From NCBI RefSeq assembly GCF_001542905.1, contig NZ_LOAJ01000001.1, positions 1,984,001-2,048,000 of the forward strand: a stretch of 64,000 nucleotides of DNA, given 5' to 3'. The position numbers and the translations under genes are program-made. Below the pieces are notes generated by a model. The model was not told where the DNA came from, searched no databases, and saw only the letters and a list, made by a program, of their open reading frames with translations. Numbering within the stretch: the first letter of the stretch is position 1; each line of letters opens with the position of its first letter. The DNA is from Halorubrum aethiopicum. GTDB lineage: Archaea; Halobacteriota; Halobacteria; Halobacteriales; Haloferacaceae. Of this stretch, positions 34,537 through 42,231 are shown piece by piece.

Positions 34537-35484
34537 TTACTCCTCGTCGAGTTCGTCGTCGAGTTCGTCCGCGATCTCGTCGGCGTCGACGTCGATGTCC
34601 TCGAGCGCCTCCTCGATGTCGCCGGCACCGCCGCCGCCCATGCCGCCCATCATGCCGCCGAGACCGCCCATGCCGCCGCCCTCGATGACCTCCTCGACGA
34701 CGACGCGGTCGAGGTCGAGACGGCCCATGAGGTCCTGGGCGATCTGCTGTTTCTGGAACATCCACTGCTGGTTCATCTGCATCGCCTGCGTCGCCGTGAC
34801 GTAGAGCACGTCCTTCTCGACCTCCTCGGTCTCGACGACCTCCTCGCCGTCGTCGTCCTCCGTGACGCTCTCCTCCTCCTCGACGACGGTCTCGATCCGG
34901 ACCTCGGGCGCGTCCTGGAGGTACATCCCGAGCATGCCGGCGGCCTTCTGTTCGCGGTCCTCGATGACCTCGAGCACCTCGTACTCGTACTCGAGGTCCT
35001 CGCCGGCCAGCGGGTGGTTGAAGTCGACGCGGGCGCGGCCGCCGATGATCGTCTCGAGGTGGCCCTGGCGGTTGTCGATCTGGACCTGCGCGCCGGGGTA
35101 GCGGCTGTCCTCGGGGATCTTGTCGGCCTTGACCGTCTCGACCTCGTCGGGGTCGTACTCGCCGAAGGCGTCGTCTGCGGGCACGTCGACCGTCCCTTTA
35201 TCGCCCACGGACTTCCCGATCAGTTCCTCCTCGACGGAGGGGAAGACGTGGCCGGCGCCGAGCGCGACGATCCGGGGCTCGAACTCGTACTCCTCAGTGT
35301 CGATCTCGGCCTCCTCGGCGACCGCCTCGTCGGTCGTGTCGATGACGTCGCCGTCGTCGGCCGTCCGAATGGTGTACGCGAGCCGAACGAAGTCGCCGTC
35401 GGCGAGTCCGGCGTCCTCGGTCTCCGGTTCGGCGTCGGCCTCTTCGGCGCTCTCGGCCGCGTCCGCCTGCTCCTGATCGCTCAT
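34537..35484 (-). CDS. slyD: FKBP-type peptidyl-prolyl isomerase (SlyD-like)
   Basis: 315 residues. An acidic N-terminal tail, then the FKBP domain with inserted chaperone flap: FVRLAYTIRTADDGDVIDTT, PRIVALGAGHVFPSVEEELIGKSVGDKG, AFGEYDPDEVE, VDFNHPLAGEDLEYEYEV. A long C-terminal extension (about 190-315) has MQMNQQWMFQKQQI, a Gly/Met-rich run and a final acidic tail. It catalyses prolyl isomerisation and assists folding in the cytoplasm. The ATG lies 25 bp from CCTTAAGAG. Confidence 0.92.
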   Translation of the reverse strand: MSDQEQADAAESAEEADAEPETEDAGLADGDFVRLAYTIRTADDGDVIDTTDEAVAEEAEIDTEEYEFEPRIVALGAGHVFPSVEEELIGKSVGDKGTVDVPADDAFGEYDPDEVETVKADKIPEDSRYPGAQVQIDNRQGHLETIIGGRARVDFNHPLAGEDLEYEYEVLEVIEDREQKAAGMLGMYLQDAPEVRIETVVEEEESVTEDDDGEEVVETEEVEKDVLYVTATQAMQMNQQWMFQKQQIAQDLMGRLDLDRVVVEEVIEGGGMGGLGGMMGGMGGGGAGDIEEALEDIDVDADEIADELDDELDEE

Positions 35485-35574
35485 AGCGGAACATCACCCG
35501 TTACACTCTTAAGGCGCACGGTTCGGGTCGGAACGTCCCGTCGCCCTTTTGACGGCCGCCGGCGACGCGGACGT

Positions 35575-36150
35575 ATGTACGAGGTCGAGATCAAGGTCCC
35601 GGCGGACCTCGAGACCGTCCGAGGTCGGCTCCGCGAGCTCGACGCCGATCCCGGCGAAACCCGCCGACAGCGCGACGTCTACTACGACGCGCCCCACCGG
35701 GAGTTCGCCGAGACCGACGAGGCGCTGCGGGTCCGAAGGGAGACGGTGGTCGAGGGACCGGCTTCGAACGACGAAACGGCGGACGGCGGGGAGTCGATCC
35801 GGCTCACCTACAAGGGGCCCCTGCTGGACGACGGGTCGAAGACCCGCGCGGAACACGAGACCGGCGTGGCGGACGGCGAGGCGATATCGGGGATCCTCGA
35901 CGGTCTCGGGTTCGACCCCGCCGCGACCGTCGAGAAGCGGCGCGAGTACTGGCACTTCGAGGGGTTCACCGTCGCGCTCGACGCCGTCGACCGGGTCGGC
36001 GAGTTCGTGGAGATCGAACGCGAGGTCGACGCCGAGGAGGCGATCGGTCCGACTCGGGAGGCCGCGACCGAGACGCTCGCGAGGCTGGGACTCGACGCGG
36101 ACGACCAGGTCCGTACGTCGTATCTCGGGCTGCTTCTCTCGGACGGTTAG
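35575..36150 (+). CDS. CYTH domain protein (class IV adenylate cyclase/ThTPase-like)
   Basis: 191 residues. Starts MYEVEIKVPADL, giving the EXEXK motif of the triphosphate tunnel fold, followed by RQRDVYYDAP, ALRVRRE, RLTYKGPLLDDG, VEKRREYW, VALDAVDRVGEFVEIE. CYTH enzymes act on nucleoside or inorganic triphosphates, and CyaB relatives are class IV cyclases; the substrate here is open. Its stop overlaps the convergent MaoC stop by 4 bp. Confidence 0.9.
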   Translation: MYEVEIKVPADLETVRGRLRELDADPGETRRQRDVYYDAPHREFAETDEALRVRRETVVEGPASNDETADGGESIRLTYKGPLLDDGSKTRAEHETGVADGEAISGILDGLGFDPAATVEKRREYWHFEGFTVALDAVDRVGEFVEIEREVDAEEAIGPTREAATETLARLGLDADDQVRTSYLGLLLSDG

Positions 36151-36746
36151 GCGTCGACGCTCTCCGCGCCGTCGTCCCCCTCCGGTCGTTTCAACGAGAG
36201 CGCGGTCCGCTCGAACGAACAGACGAGGACGTCGTCGTGGCCGTCGTCGTCACCGTCATCGTCGCCACCATCGTCGTCACCATCGTTTCCGCCGCTGTCT
36301 CCCCCGTCATCGTCCTCCCCCTCTCCTCCCACCTTGAACGCCTCGACGCGCATGGTGACGATCCCGCGTTCGCCGTCGCTCGTCTCGCGTTTGTCGACCA
36401 CCGTCGACCGCGCCCGGATCGTGTCGCCGTGAAAGACGGGATTCGGGTGTTCCACGTCGTCGTACGAGAGGTTGGCGACGATCGTTCCGTCGGTCGTCTC
36501 GGGGATCGAGATCCCGACCGCCAGCGACATCGTGTAGAGGCCGTTGACGAGCCGTTCGCCGAACTGCGTGTCGGCGGCGAACGACGAATCGAGGTGGAGC
36601 GGCTGCTGGTTCATCGTCATGTCACAGAAGCGCTGGTTGTCGGCCTCGCTCACCGTCCGCCGCCGCCGGTGTTCGATCGTCTCGCCGACCTCGAACTCCT
36701 CGTAGTAGCGTCCCGTCATGCCGAACCCCTCCACGGGCGTCCACAT
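36147..36746 (-). CDS. MaoC family acyl-CoA hydratase with acidic insert
   Basis: 199 residues. Hot-dog fold: YYEEFEVGETIEHRRRRTVSEADNQRF with hydratase signature NQQPLHLDSSFAADTQFGERLVNGLY. A run of about 33 residues of Asp and Gly interrupts the sequence before the last strand (DVLVCSFERTALSLKR). The start at 36746 lies 24 bp from the shared TATA element; a second ATG at 36719 would cut nine residues. Divergent CitE suggests a joint CoA-ester pathway (for example mesaconyl/methylmalyl or citramalyl-CoA), but the substrate is inference. Confidence 0.87.
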   Translation of the reverse strand: MWTPVEGFGMTGRYYEEFEVGETIEHRRRRTVSEADNQRFCDMTMNQQPLHLDSSFAADTQFGERLVNGLYTMSLAVGISIPETTDGTIVANLSYDDVEHPNPVFHGDTIRARSTVVDKRETSDGERGIVTMRVEAFKVGGEGEDDDGGDSGGNDGDDDGGDDDGDDDGHDDVLVCSFERTALSLKRPEGDDGAESVDA

Positions 36747-36765
36747 ATCGCTGTCGCCCGCGACC

Positions 36766-36775
36766 GATTTAATGC
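36766..36775. promoter_or_regulatory. Shared TATA element of the divergent MaoC and CitE genes
   Basis: GATTTAATGC is the only AT-rich stretch in the 51-bp gap. It is centred about 24 bp from the MaoC start (36746) and 28 bp from the CitE start (36798), so both leaderless promoters seem to use the same element, read on opposite strands. Confidence 0.55.
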
Positions 36776-36797
36776 GTCCCGGCGAGGAGCGGTCGAC

Positions 36798-37682
36798 ATG
36801 CCTCGACGGAGCCTCCTGTTCTCGCCGGGCGACCGACCGGAACTGCTGCGGAAGGCGGCCGAGACGGACGCGGACGTCCTCTGTTTCGACCTGGAGGACG
36901 CGGTCGCGCCGGCCCGGAAAGGGGAGGCTCGCGCGGCGGTGCGATCGGTCCTCTCTGACCCCGCCTTCGACCCCGACGCGGAGGTGTGCGTGCGCCTGAC
37001 CGCGGACGACCCCGAGGCCGATCTCGACGCGCTCGTCGGTGACGGCGGCGGGTCGAACGGGGGAGGCGAGCTCCGGCTCGACGCGGTCATGCTCCCGAAG
37101 GTCGAGGGCTCCGCCGAGGTCGAGCGCGTCGCCGACCTCTGTGTGGCCCGCGGGCTCGACCCGGTCGTCTTTGCGCTCGTCGAGACCGCCGAGGGCGTTC
37201 TCGCGGCTCGAGAGATCGCGGGTGCGGGGGCGACGACGGCGCTCGTCTTCGGCGCGGAGGACCTCGCCGCCGACCTCGGCGCGACGCGGACCGCCGAGGG
37301 GACCGAGGTGCTCTACGCCCGCGAGCACGTCGTCCTCGCGGCCAGCGCGGCGGGCGTCGACTCGCTCGACACCGTCCACACCGACTTCGCCGACGAGACG
37401 GGCCTCCGCGAGACGACCGAGTTCGCGGCCACGCTCGGGTACGACGGGAAGCTGGCGATCCACCCGGACCAGGTCGCGCCGATCAACGAGGCGTTCACGC
37501 CGGGGAGCGACGAGATCGCGTGGGCCGAGCGAGTGCTCGACGCCCGCGACGCGGCGGCCCGGGAGGACCGCGGCGTCTTCGAGGTCGACGGCGAGATGAT
37601 CGACGCGCCGCTCGTCGCGCAGGCGGAACGCGTGCTCGAGCGCGCCGAGGCGGCCGGACTTCGGGACGACGGGGACCGCTGA
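36798..37682 (+). CDS. citE: HpcH/HpaI aldolase/citrate lyase family protein (CitE-like CoA-ester lyase)
   Basis: 294 residues. PRRSLLFSPGDRPELLRKA, then FDLEDAVAPARKGEAR, VMLPKVEGSAEVERV, VFALVETAEGVL (metal-ligand Glu), LVFGAEDLAADLGA and KLAIHPDQVAPINEAF. Relatives cleave beta-methylmalyl-CoA, malyl-CoA or citramalyl-CoA; in methylaspartate-cycle haloarchaea the methylmalyl enzyme makes glyoxylate. The neighbours MaoC and glutamate dehydrogenase would fit that cycle, but the other cycle genes are not in the window. Confidence 0.88.
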   Translation: MPRRSLLFSPGDRPELLRKAAETDADVLCFDLEDAVAPARKGEARAAVRSVLSDPAFDPDAEVCVRLTADDPEADLDALVGDGGGSNGGGELRLDAVMLPKVEGSAEVERVADLCVARGLDPVVFALVETAEGVLAAREIAGAGATTALVFGAEDLAADLGATRTAEGTEVLYAREHVVLAASAAGVDSLDTVHTDFADETGLRETTEFAATLGYDGKLAIHPDQVAPINEAFTPGSDEIAWAERVLDARDAAAREDRGVFEVDGEMIDAPLVAQAERVLERAEAAGLRDDGDR

Positions 37683-37748
37683 CCGGGGCGCGGTCGCGAC
37701 CGCGGGCGCAGCCGCCACCGTTAACTCACGCGGTAGGGACGTTCGGGT

Positions 37749-39002
37749 ATGAGCGACGAGGCGAACCCCTACGAGAGCCTGAAAGAGCAGATCGACGACG
37801 CGGCAGCGTACATCGACGCCGACGACGGGGTCCTCACGCGCCTGAAGAACCCCGAGCGAGTGCTGGAGACGAACCTGACGTTCGAGCGCGACGACGGCTC
37901 GCTCGAGACCGTGCGCGCCTATCGCTCGCAGTTCAACGGCGACCGCGGCCCCTACAAGGGCGGGATCCGGTATCACCCCGGCGTCACCCGCGACGAGGTG
38001 AAGGCGCTCTCCGGCTGGATGGCGTACAAGTGCGCCGTCGTCGACGTCCCCTACGGCGGGGGGAAGGGCGGCGTCGCGATCGACCCGGCCGACTACTCGG
38101 CCGACGAGCTTGAGCGGCTGACCCGGAGCTTCGCGACGGAGCTCCGCCCGCTCATCGGCGAGGACCGGGACGTGCCCGCGCCCGACGTGAACACCGGCCA
38201 GCGGGAGATGAACTGGATCAAGGACACCTACGAGACGCTGGAGAACACGACCGCCCCCGGCGTGATCACGGGCAAGGCGCTCGACTCCGGCGGCAGCGAG
38301 GGGCGCGTCGAGGCCACCGGTCGCTCGACGATGCTCGCGGCCCGCGAGACGTTCGAGTGGCTCGACCGCGACGTCCGGAACGCGACCGTCGCCGTCCAGG
38401 GGTACGGCAACGCCGGATCGGTCGCGGCCGCGCTCCTCGAGGACCTCGGCGCGGACGTCGTCGCCGTCTCGGACTCGAGCGGCGGGATACACGATCCGGA
38501 CGGGCTCGACGCCCGCGGCGTCAAAGCGCACAAGCGGGAGACGGGATCGGTCTCGGGCTACGGCGACGCGGAGGCGATCACCAACGAGGAGCTGTTGACG
38601 CTCGACGTGGATCTCCTCGTGCCGGCGGCCCTCGAGAACGCGGTCGACGCCGACCTCGCCGCGGACCTCGAGGCCGACGTGGTCGTCGAGGCGGCCAACG
38701 GGCCGCTGACCCCGGGCGCGGACGACGTGCTCACCGAGCGCGGGACGTGGGTCGTCCCCGACGTGTTCGCGAACGCGGGCGGCGTCACCGTCTCGTACTT
38801 CGAGTGGGTCCAGAACCGCCAGCGGTTCCACTGGACCGAGGAACGCGTCAACGAGGAGCTCGAACGCACCATCACGGAGGCGTTCGACGGGATCGTCGAG
38901 GCGTACGAGGGCGAGGACCTCCCGAACCTCCGGACCGCCGCGTACGTCGTCGCGATCCGACGGGTCGTGAACGCCTACGACCAGGGCGGAAACTGGCCCT
39001 GA
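37749..39002 (+). CDS. gdhB: Glu/Leu/Phe/Val dehydrogenase (glutamate dehydrogenase)
   Basis: 417 residues, the normal length. Substrate-binding [14 protein letters not shown], catalytic-Lys region [18 protein letters not shown], and the NAD(P) Rossmann motif [14 protein letters not shown], with WDRD- and [16 protein letters not shown] segments after it. It interconverts glutamate and 2-oxoglutarate plus ammonia. The ATG lies 29 bp after CGTTAACTC. It is transcribed in the same direction as citE 66 bp upstream, with an apparent promoter of its own. Confidence 0.95.
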   Translation: MSDEANPYESLKEQIDDAAAYIDADDGVLTRLKNPERVLETNLTFERDDGSLETVRAYRSQFNGDRGPYKGGIRYHPGVTRDEVKALSGWMAYKCAVVDVPYGGGKGGVAIDPADYSADELERLTRSFATELRPLIGEDRDVPAPDVNTGQREMNWIKDTYETLENTTAPGVITGKALDSGGSEGRVEATGRSTMLAARETFEWLDRDVRNATVAVQGYGNAGSVAAALLEDLGADVVAVSDSSGGIHDPDGLDARGVKAHKRETGSVSGYGDAEAITNEELLTLDVDLLVPAALENAVDADLAADLEADVVVEAANGPLTPGADDVLTERGTWVVPDVFANAGGVTVSYFEWVQNRQRFHWTEERVNEELERTITEAFDGIVEAYEGEDLPNLRTAAYVVAIRRVVNAYDQGGNWP

Positions 39003-39034
39003 CCGCGGCTTCGACGCCTTCGTCCCGACCGACC

Positions 39035-39499
39035 TCACACGTCGAAGAGCCGTTCGGCGTCCTCGCGCTGTCTCCGATAGATCCCGCGTCCCTTGAGCCG
39101 CGGGACCGGGTGCGTGTGAAGGCGTTCGTTCCCGAGGTCGTACACCAGCGGGAACACGTTCGTTCGGCGCTCGGCGACGGTGTAGGAGGTGGCCGCCGAG
39201 ACGAGGTCGTCGCCGGGCGACCCGACCGCGAACGCGACGTATCCTATCGGCGTCGCGGAGTCCGTTCCGTCGCTCAGTTCGGCGATCAGCTCCCGGAACC
39301 GGTCCGCGGCGGCGACGAGGTCTCCGTCGTCGTCGGTCGTGTCCACGACCGTGGCGAAGACGGAGACGTGTCCCACCGTGGGATCCTCCTCGTTCGCGTG
39401 CCAGACCCGCTCGAAGCCGTCGAACCCCTCATCGACGACCTCGAAGCCGTGTTTCCGTCGGTTCGCAGCGACCGCCTCCCGGTACCGGTCGAAGTCCAT
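39035..39499 (-). CDS. Conserved haloarchaeal-type protein, unknown function
   Basis: 154 residues, soluble, no signal peptide. It begins MDFDRYREAVAANRRKHGF and ends with a basic segment RLKGRGIYRRQREDAERLFDV. I cannot place it in a family. Its ATG lies about 28 bp from an unusually AT-rich run (about 39521-39531), a strong-looking promoter for the minus strand. Confidence 0.7.
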   Translation of the reverse strand: MDFDRYREAVAANRRKHGFEVVDEGFDGFERVWHANEEDPTVGHVSVFATVVDTTDDDGDLVAAADRFRELIAELSDGTDSATPIGYVAFAVGSPGDDLVSAATSYTVAERRTNVFPLVYDLGNERLHTHPVPRLKGRGIYRRQREDAERLFDV

Positions 39500-39597
39500 G
39501 TCACCGACGAAGGAGCCACGTGATAAAAAATGACACACCTGCGGGCGGCGGATCGTCGGTCTCCTCTTCGGTTCCCGACCGGTCCCCGGGGACGGAT

Positions 39598-40311
39598 CTA
39601 CTCGAGCGTCGCGTCCGTCACCTCGAGGCGGCCGCGGTCCCCCTCCCAGACGGCGTCGTACTCGAGGTCGATCCGGCGGTCCATGTGGGGACCGTCGACC
39701 ACGTACGTCTCGAACTCCCCGCCCTCGCCGAGCGGGTGGACGCCGTACTCCTCCCGGAGTTCGAGCAGCTCCGCGAGCGCCTCGGCGTCGTAGCGTCGGC
39801 CGAGCCACGACTCGTCGAGGCCGTAGGCGGCCACCTGGACGATCCGGATCTCGAAGCCGGCCTCGAACATCGCCTCCGCGAGCTCGACCGGGTCCTCGCC
39901 CCAGAGCGGCGCGAAGAGGTCGATCCCGAGGCGGTCGCACATTCCGCGGATCCGGCTCGTCTGGAACTCGCTCTCGACCGCCCCGGCGGTGACGCCCGCG
40001 AGGTCGACCCCGTCCGCCGCGGCCAGTTCGCGGAGCGCGCCCTCCATCGGCTCCAGTTCGGCGTCGCCCTGGGCGCCCGCGTCGTCGACGTCGTCGGCCC
40101 CGAAGTCGTCCGGCTCGACCTCGATCAGGTCGATCCCGACGCTCTCGGCGGCGAGTTCCGCCAGGTGCGTCGCCGGCGTGTGATACATGTAGGAGTCGCC
40201 GGCGGGGTGGACGGTGAGGAGTCGCGAGACGTCCAACCCCTCCTCGAGCGCGCGGTAGAGCGCCCACGAGGAGTCCTTGCCGCCCGAAAAGAGGCTCACC
40301 CAGTCGGTCAT
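39598..40311 (-). CDS. dph6: Diphthine--ammonia ligase (Dph6)
   Basis: 237 residues. Adenine-nucleotide-alpha-hydrolase fold with the PP-loop SGGKDSSWALYRAL (9-22), then DLAGVTAGAVESEFQTSRIRGMCDRLGI, APLWGEDP, and GGEFETYVVDGP near the end. It amidates diphthine on elongation factor 2 to finish diphthamide. ATG 22 bp from CTTTATCGG. Confidence 0.93.
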   Translation of the reverse strand: MTDWVSLFSGGKDSSWALYRALEEGLDVSRLLTVHPAGDSYMYHTPATHLAELAAESVGIDLIEVEPDDFGADDVDDAGAQGDAELEPMEGALRELAAADGVDLAGVTAGAVESEFQTSRIRGMCDRLGIDLFAPLWGEDPVELAEAMFEAGFEIRIVQVAAYGLDESWLGRRYDAEALAELLELREEYGVHPLGEGGEFETYVVDGPHMDRRIDLEYDAVWEGDRGRLEVTDATLE

Positions 40312-40442
40312 ACCCGGGATCGGGTTCGCGCCGATAAAGCGCCGGCGGTTCGCGGCCGGCCGGAGCGCGGGGAGCGACTCGATGCCGGCGTCGCCACTGC
40401 GGGTCGGTCTGCGCCCCAAAAACCGCCACGACACCGCCCGAC

Positions 40443-41012
40443 TCAGTCCGAGATGAACTCGTTGTCGCGCCAGTTCACGCCGCCGTCGCCGTCGCCCGCA
40501 CCCTGCGGGCTCTCGACGACCTCGATGCTCGCGGGGCGGGACTCGCCCTCGACGATCCGGGTCGCCTCGAGGTCGCCGTCGGCCTCCGTGATGGCCGTGA
40601 GCGTCCCCTTCTCGGCGCGCGTGGCGAGCTCCCGGAGCACCAGGAACATCGGGTACTGGAGCGCGGTGTTCTGGAGCACGGTCTCGCGGTCGCCTTTGAA
40701 ACACGCGAACTCGACGAGCTCGGAGGGGATCTCCTCCTCCTCCTCGTCCATCCACTGCGGGCCGCCCGCTCGCGGGGGTTCCTCCTCGTACACGCGGGTC
40801 TCCGTCACCGACGCCTTCAGCTGGGCGGTCGGCGTGTACTTGCTGATCGACTCGTCGTCGGACAGGGCCTTGATGATGAGTGTGTTGTTTCGACGCGTGA
40901 TGTCGATGTCGTCGATCTCCGCGGGGAGGTCGGGGTCTTCGTCGAAGTACGCCTCTACGTCTTCGAGTGGCAGTTCGAGCGTCGAATGGAGTCGGAACAC
41001 GCGGCCTGTCAT
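40443..41012 (-). CDS. DUF7110-like haloarchaeal protein, unknown function
   Basis: 189 residues. VFRLHSTLELPLEDVEAYFDEDPDLP, then DIDITRRNNTLIIKAL, a cluster of six Glu, FACFKGDRETVLQNTALQYPMFLVL, and an acidic C-terminus. I associate this with the uncharacterised haloarchaeal DUF7110 family. It has a long 148-bp upstream gap with a 24-bp dyad, suggesting dedicated regulation. No operon partner: grx is upstream on the same strand but separated by that gap. Confidence 0.78.
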   Translation of the reverse strand: MTGRVFRLHSTLELPLEDVEAYFDEDPDLPAEIDDIDITRRNNTLIIKALSDDESISKYTPTAQLKASVTETRVYEEEPPRAGGPQWMDEEEEEIPSELVEFACFKGDRETVLQNTALQYPMFLVLRELATRAEKGTLTAITEADGDLEATRIVEGESRPASIEVVESPQGAGDGDGGVNWRDNEFISD

Positions 41013-41073
41013 TGTTTACTGGGGTGGGTGTGGGTCGGACCGGTCGTCGCGACGCGGGCGGTAAACGACTGCA

Positions 41074-41097
41074 CCTACCCCACCTAGGTGACGTAGG
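41074..41097 (-). promoter_or_regulatory. 24-bp dyad operator candidate upstream of the DUF7110 gene
   Basis: CCTAC, two bases, CACCTAGGTG, two bases, GTAGG. The central 10 bp and both outer pentamers are perfectly symmetrical about 41085.5. It begins right beside CCATATAAG (41098-41106 region), a TATA box for the minus strand, and lies on its downstream side. The resulting leader to the ATG at 41012 would be about 65 nt. Confidence 0.5.
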
Positions 41098-41160
41098 CTT
41101 ATATGGGCTACTCTTCGAGAGGCGGCGGAAGACGAGCGCCGAGTTCGCCCGACGGCGCGG

Positions 41161-41505
41161 CTACTCGACGCCGAGTTCGGCGGCCAGCTCGCCCCGCTCC
41201 TCGAGCTCCGCGAGCACGTCGCTGCCGCCGACGAACTCGCCGTCGACGAACGTCTGCGGGATCGTCTCCCACCCGCTGTGGTCGGCGAGCGCCTCGCGGT
41301 AGGCCGGGAGCGCGGGCAACACGTCGACCGTCTCGAACTCCTCGACGTGGCCGGAGATCAGCTCGATCGCCCGCTGTGAGTAGCCGCACTGCGGCATCAG
41401 GCGGTTCCCCTTCATGAACAGCACCACGTCGTTCTCGGCTATCGCCTCGTCGACTCGCTCGCGCACCGCGTCCGGGTCCACGTCGCTTTCGGGCTGGAAC
41501 GTCAT
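41161..41505 (-). CDS. Monothiol glutaredoxin (Grx4-like)
   Basis: 114 residues. The active site QCGYSQRA (Cys40) is a CGFS-like monothiol motif, with VVLFMKGNRLMPQ before it and ETIPQTFVDGEFVGGSDVL after it (cis-Pro and GG segments). CGFS glutaredoxins carry [2Fe-2S] clusters. The ATG at 41505 is 27 bp from CCCCTTTGC; an upstream in-frame start would run through this box. Confidence 0.92.
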   Translation of the reverse strand: MTFQPESDVDPDAVRERVDEAIAENDVVLFMKGNRLMPQCGYSQRAIELISGHVEEFETVDVLPALPAYREALADHSGWETIPQTFVDGEFVGGSDVLAELEERGELAAELGVE

Positions 41506-41598
41506 GGGCCCCGATAGGCGGCGACGAGGCAAAGGGGTTCCGGCCGGCCCGGTCGCGGTCGTTCCCGCGACGCGTGATCGGGCTCGCAGTCGACGCCC

Positions 41599-42231
41599 TC
41601 ACTCGCGGTCGACGCTGACGACGTCGACGAGCGAGTAGACCGGGACGCCGTCGATGTCGTCGTAGCCGACCTTGTCGACGAGCACGACGCACGCGACGGG
41701 CTCGCCGCCGTGTTCGCGGATCGCGTCGATCGACTCGCGCATCGTGGTCCCCGAGGTGACGATGTCGTCGACGACGTAGCAGTCGCGGTCCCGGATCGCG
41801 GCGAAGTTCCGGGAGAAGCCCCCGCCGTGGTCGGCGATGTCCCCCTCCTCCCACTGGTGTTTCGCCGGGGCGTACGTCCCGAGGTCGGTGTCGAGCTCGC
41901 GGGCGACCGCGGTCGCGAGCGGCGCGCCGGCCTTCTCGATGCCGACGGTGAGATCGACCGACTCGCCCTCCTTCGCCAGCAGGTCCGCCATCGCCTTCGC
42001 GGCGTAGGTGAGCCGCGTCGAGTCGCGGCCGAGCGCCGACCAGTCCACGTGGATGTCGGCGGTCGTGTCGGCGTCGGTCTCCGCCGCGCTCGAGTCGTTG
42101 CCGCCGGCGCGCTCGACGAGCCAGCTCGCCGTCTCGCGCGAGACGTTCAGCTCGTCGGCGATCTCGCCCTTCGAAAGCCCGTGTTCGGCGAGCTCGGCCG
42201 CGCTGTCGATCAGGTCGTCAACGTTCTTCAT
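41599..42231 (-). CDS. gfcR: Transcriptional regulator GfcR (PRTase-like)
   Basis: 210 residues. N-terminal helix-turn-helix (HGLSKGEIADELNVSRETASWLV), an acidic linker, then an orotate phosphoribosyltransferase-like domain with the PRPP motif CYVVDDIVTSGTTM. In Haloferax, GfcR activates the semi-phosphorylative Entner-Doudoroff genes for glucose and fructose. Here the ATG lies inside the 3' end of glucose dehydrogenase (14-bp overlap), so they are one transcription unit. Confidence 0.9.
   Translation of the reverse strand: MKNVDDLIDSAAELAEHGLSKGEIADELNVSRETASWLVERAGGNDSSAAETDADTTADIHVDWSALGRDSTRLTYAAKAMADLLAKEGESVDLTVGIEKAGAPLATAVARELDTDLGTYAPAKHQWEEGDIADHGGGFSRNFAAIRDRDCYVVDDIVTSGTTMRESIDAIREHGGEPVACVVLVDKVGYDDIDGVPVYSLVDVVSVDRE

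Noticed and set aside
34605-34690. Possible slippage repeat in the FKBP gene (Gly/Met-rich)
   Set aside because: The codons vary and such Gly-Met tails are common in haloarchaeal SlyD-like proteins; not a separate element.
36147-39038. 963-residue minus-strand frame ending in the MaoC gene
   Set aside because: It is antisense to citE and gdhB; the MaoC domain begins only at about 36746, where a promoter is present.
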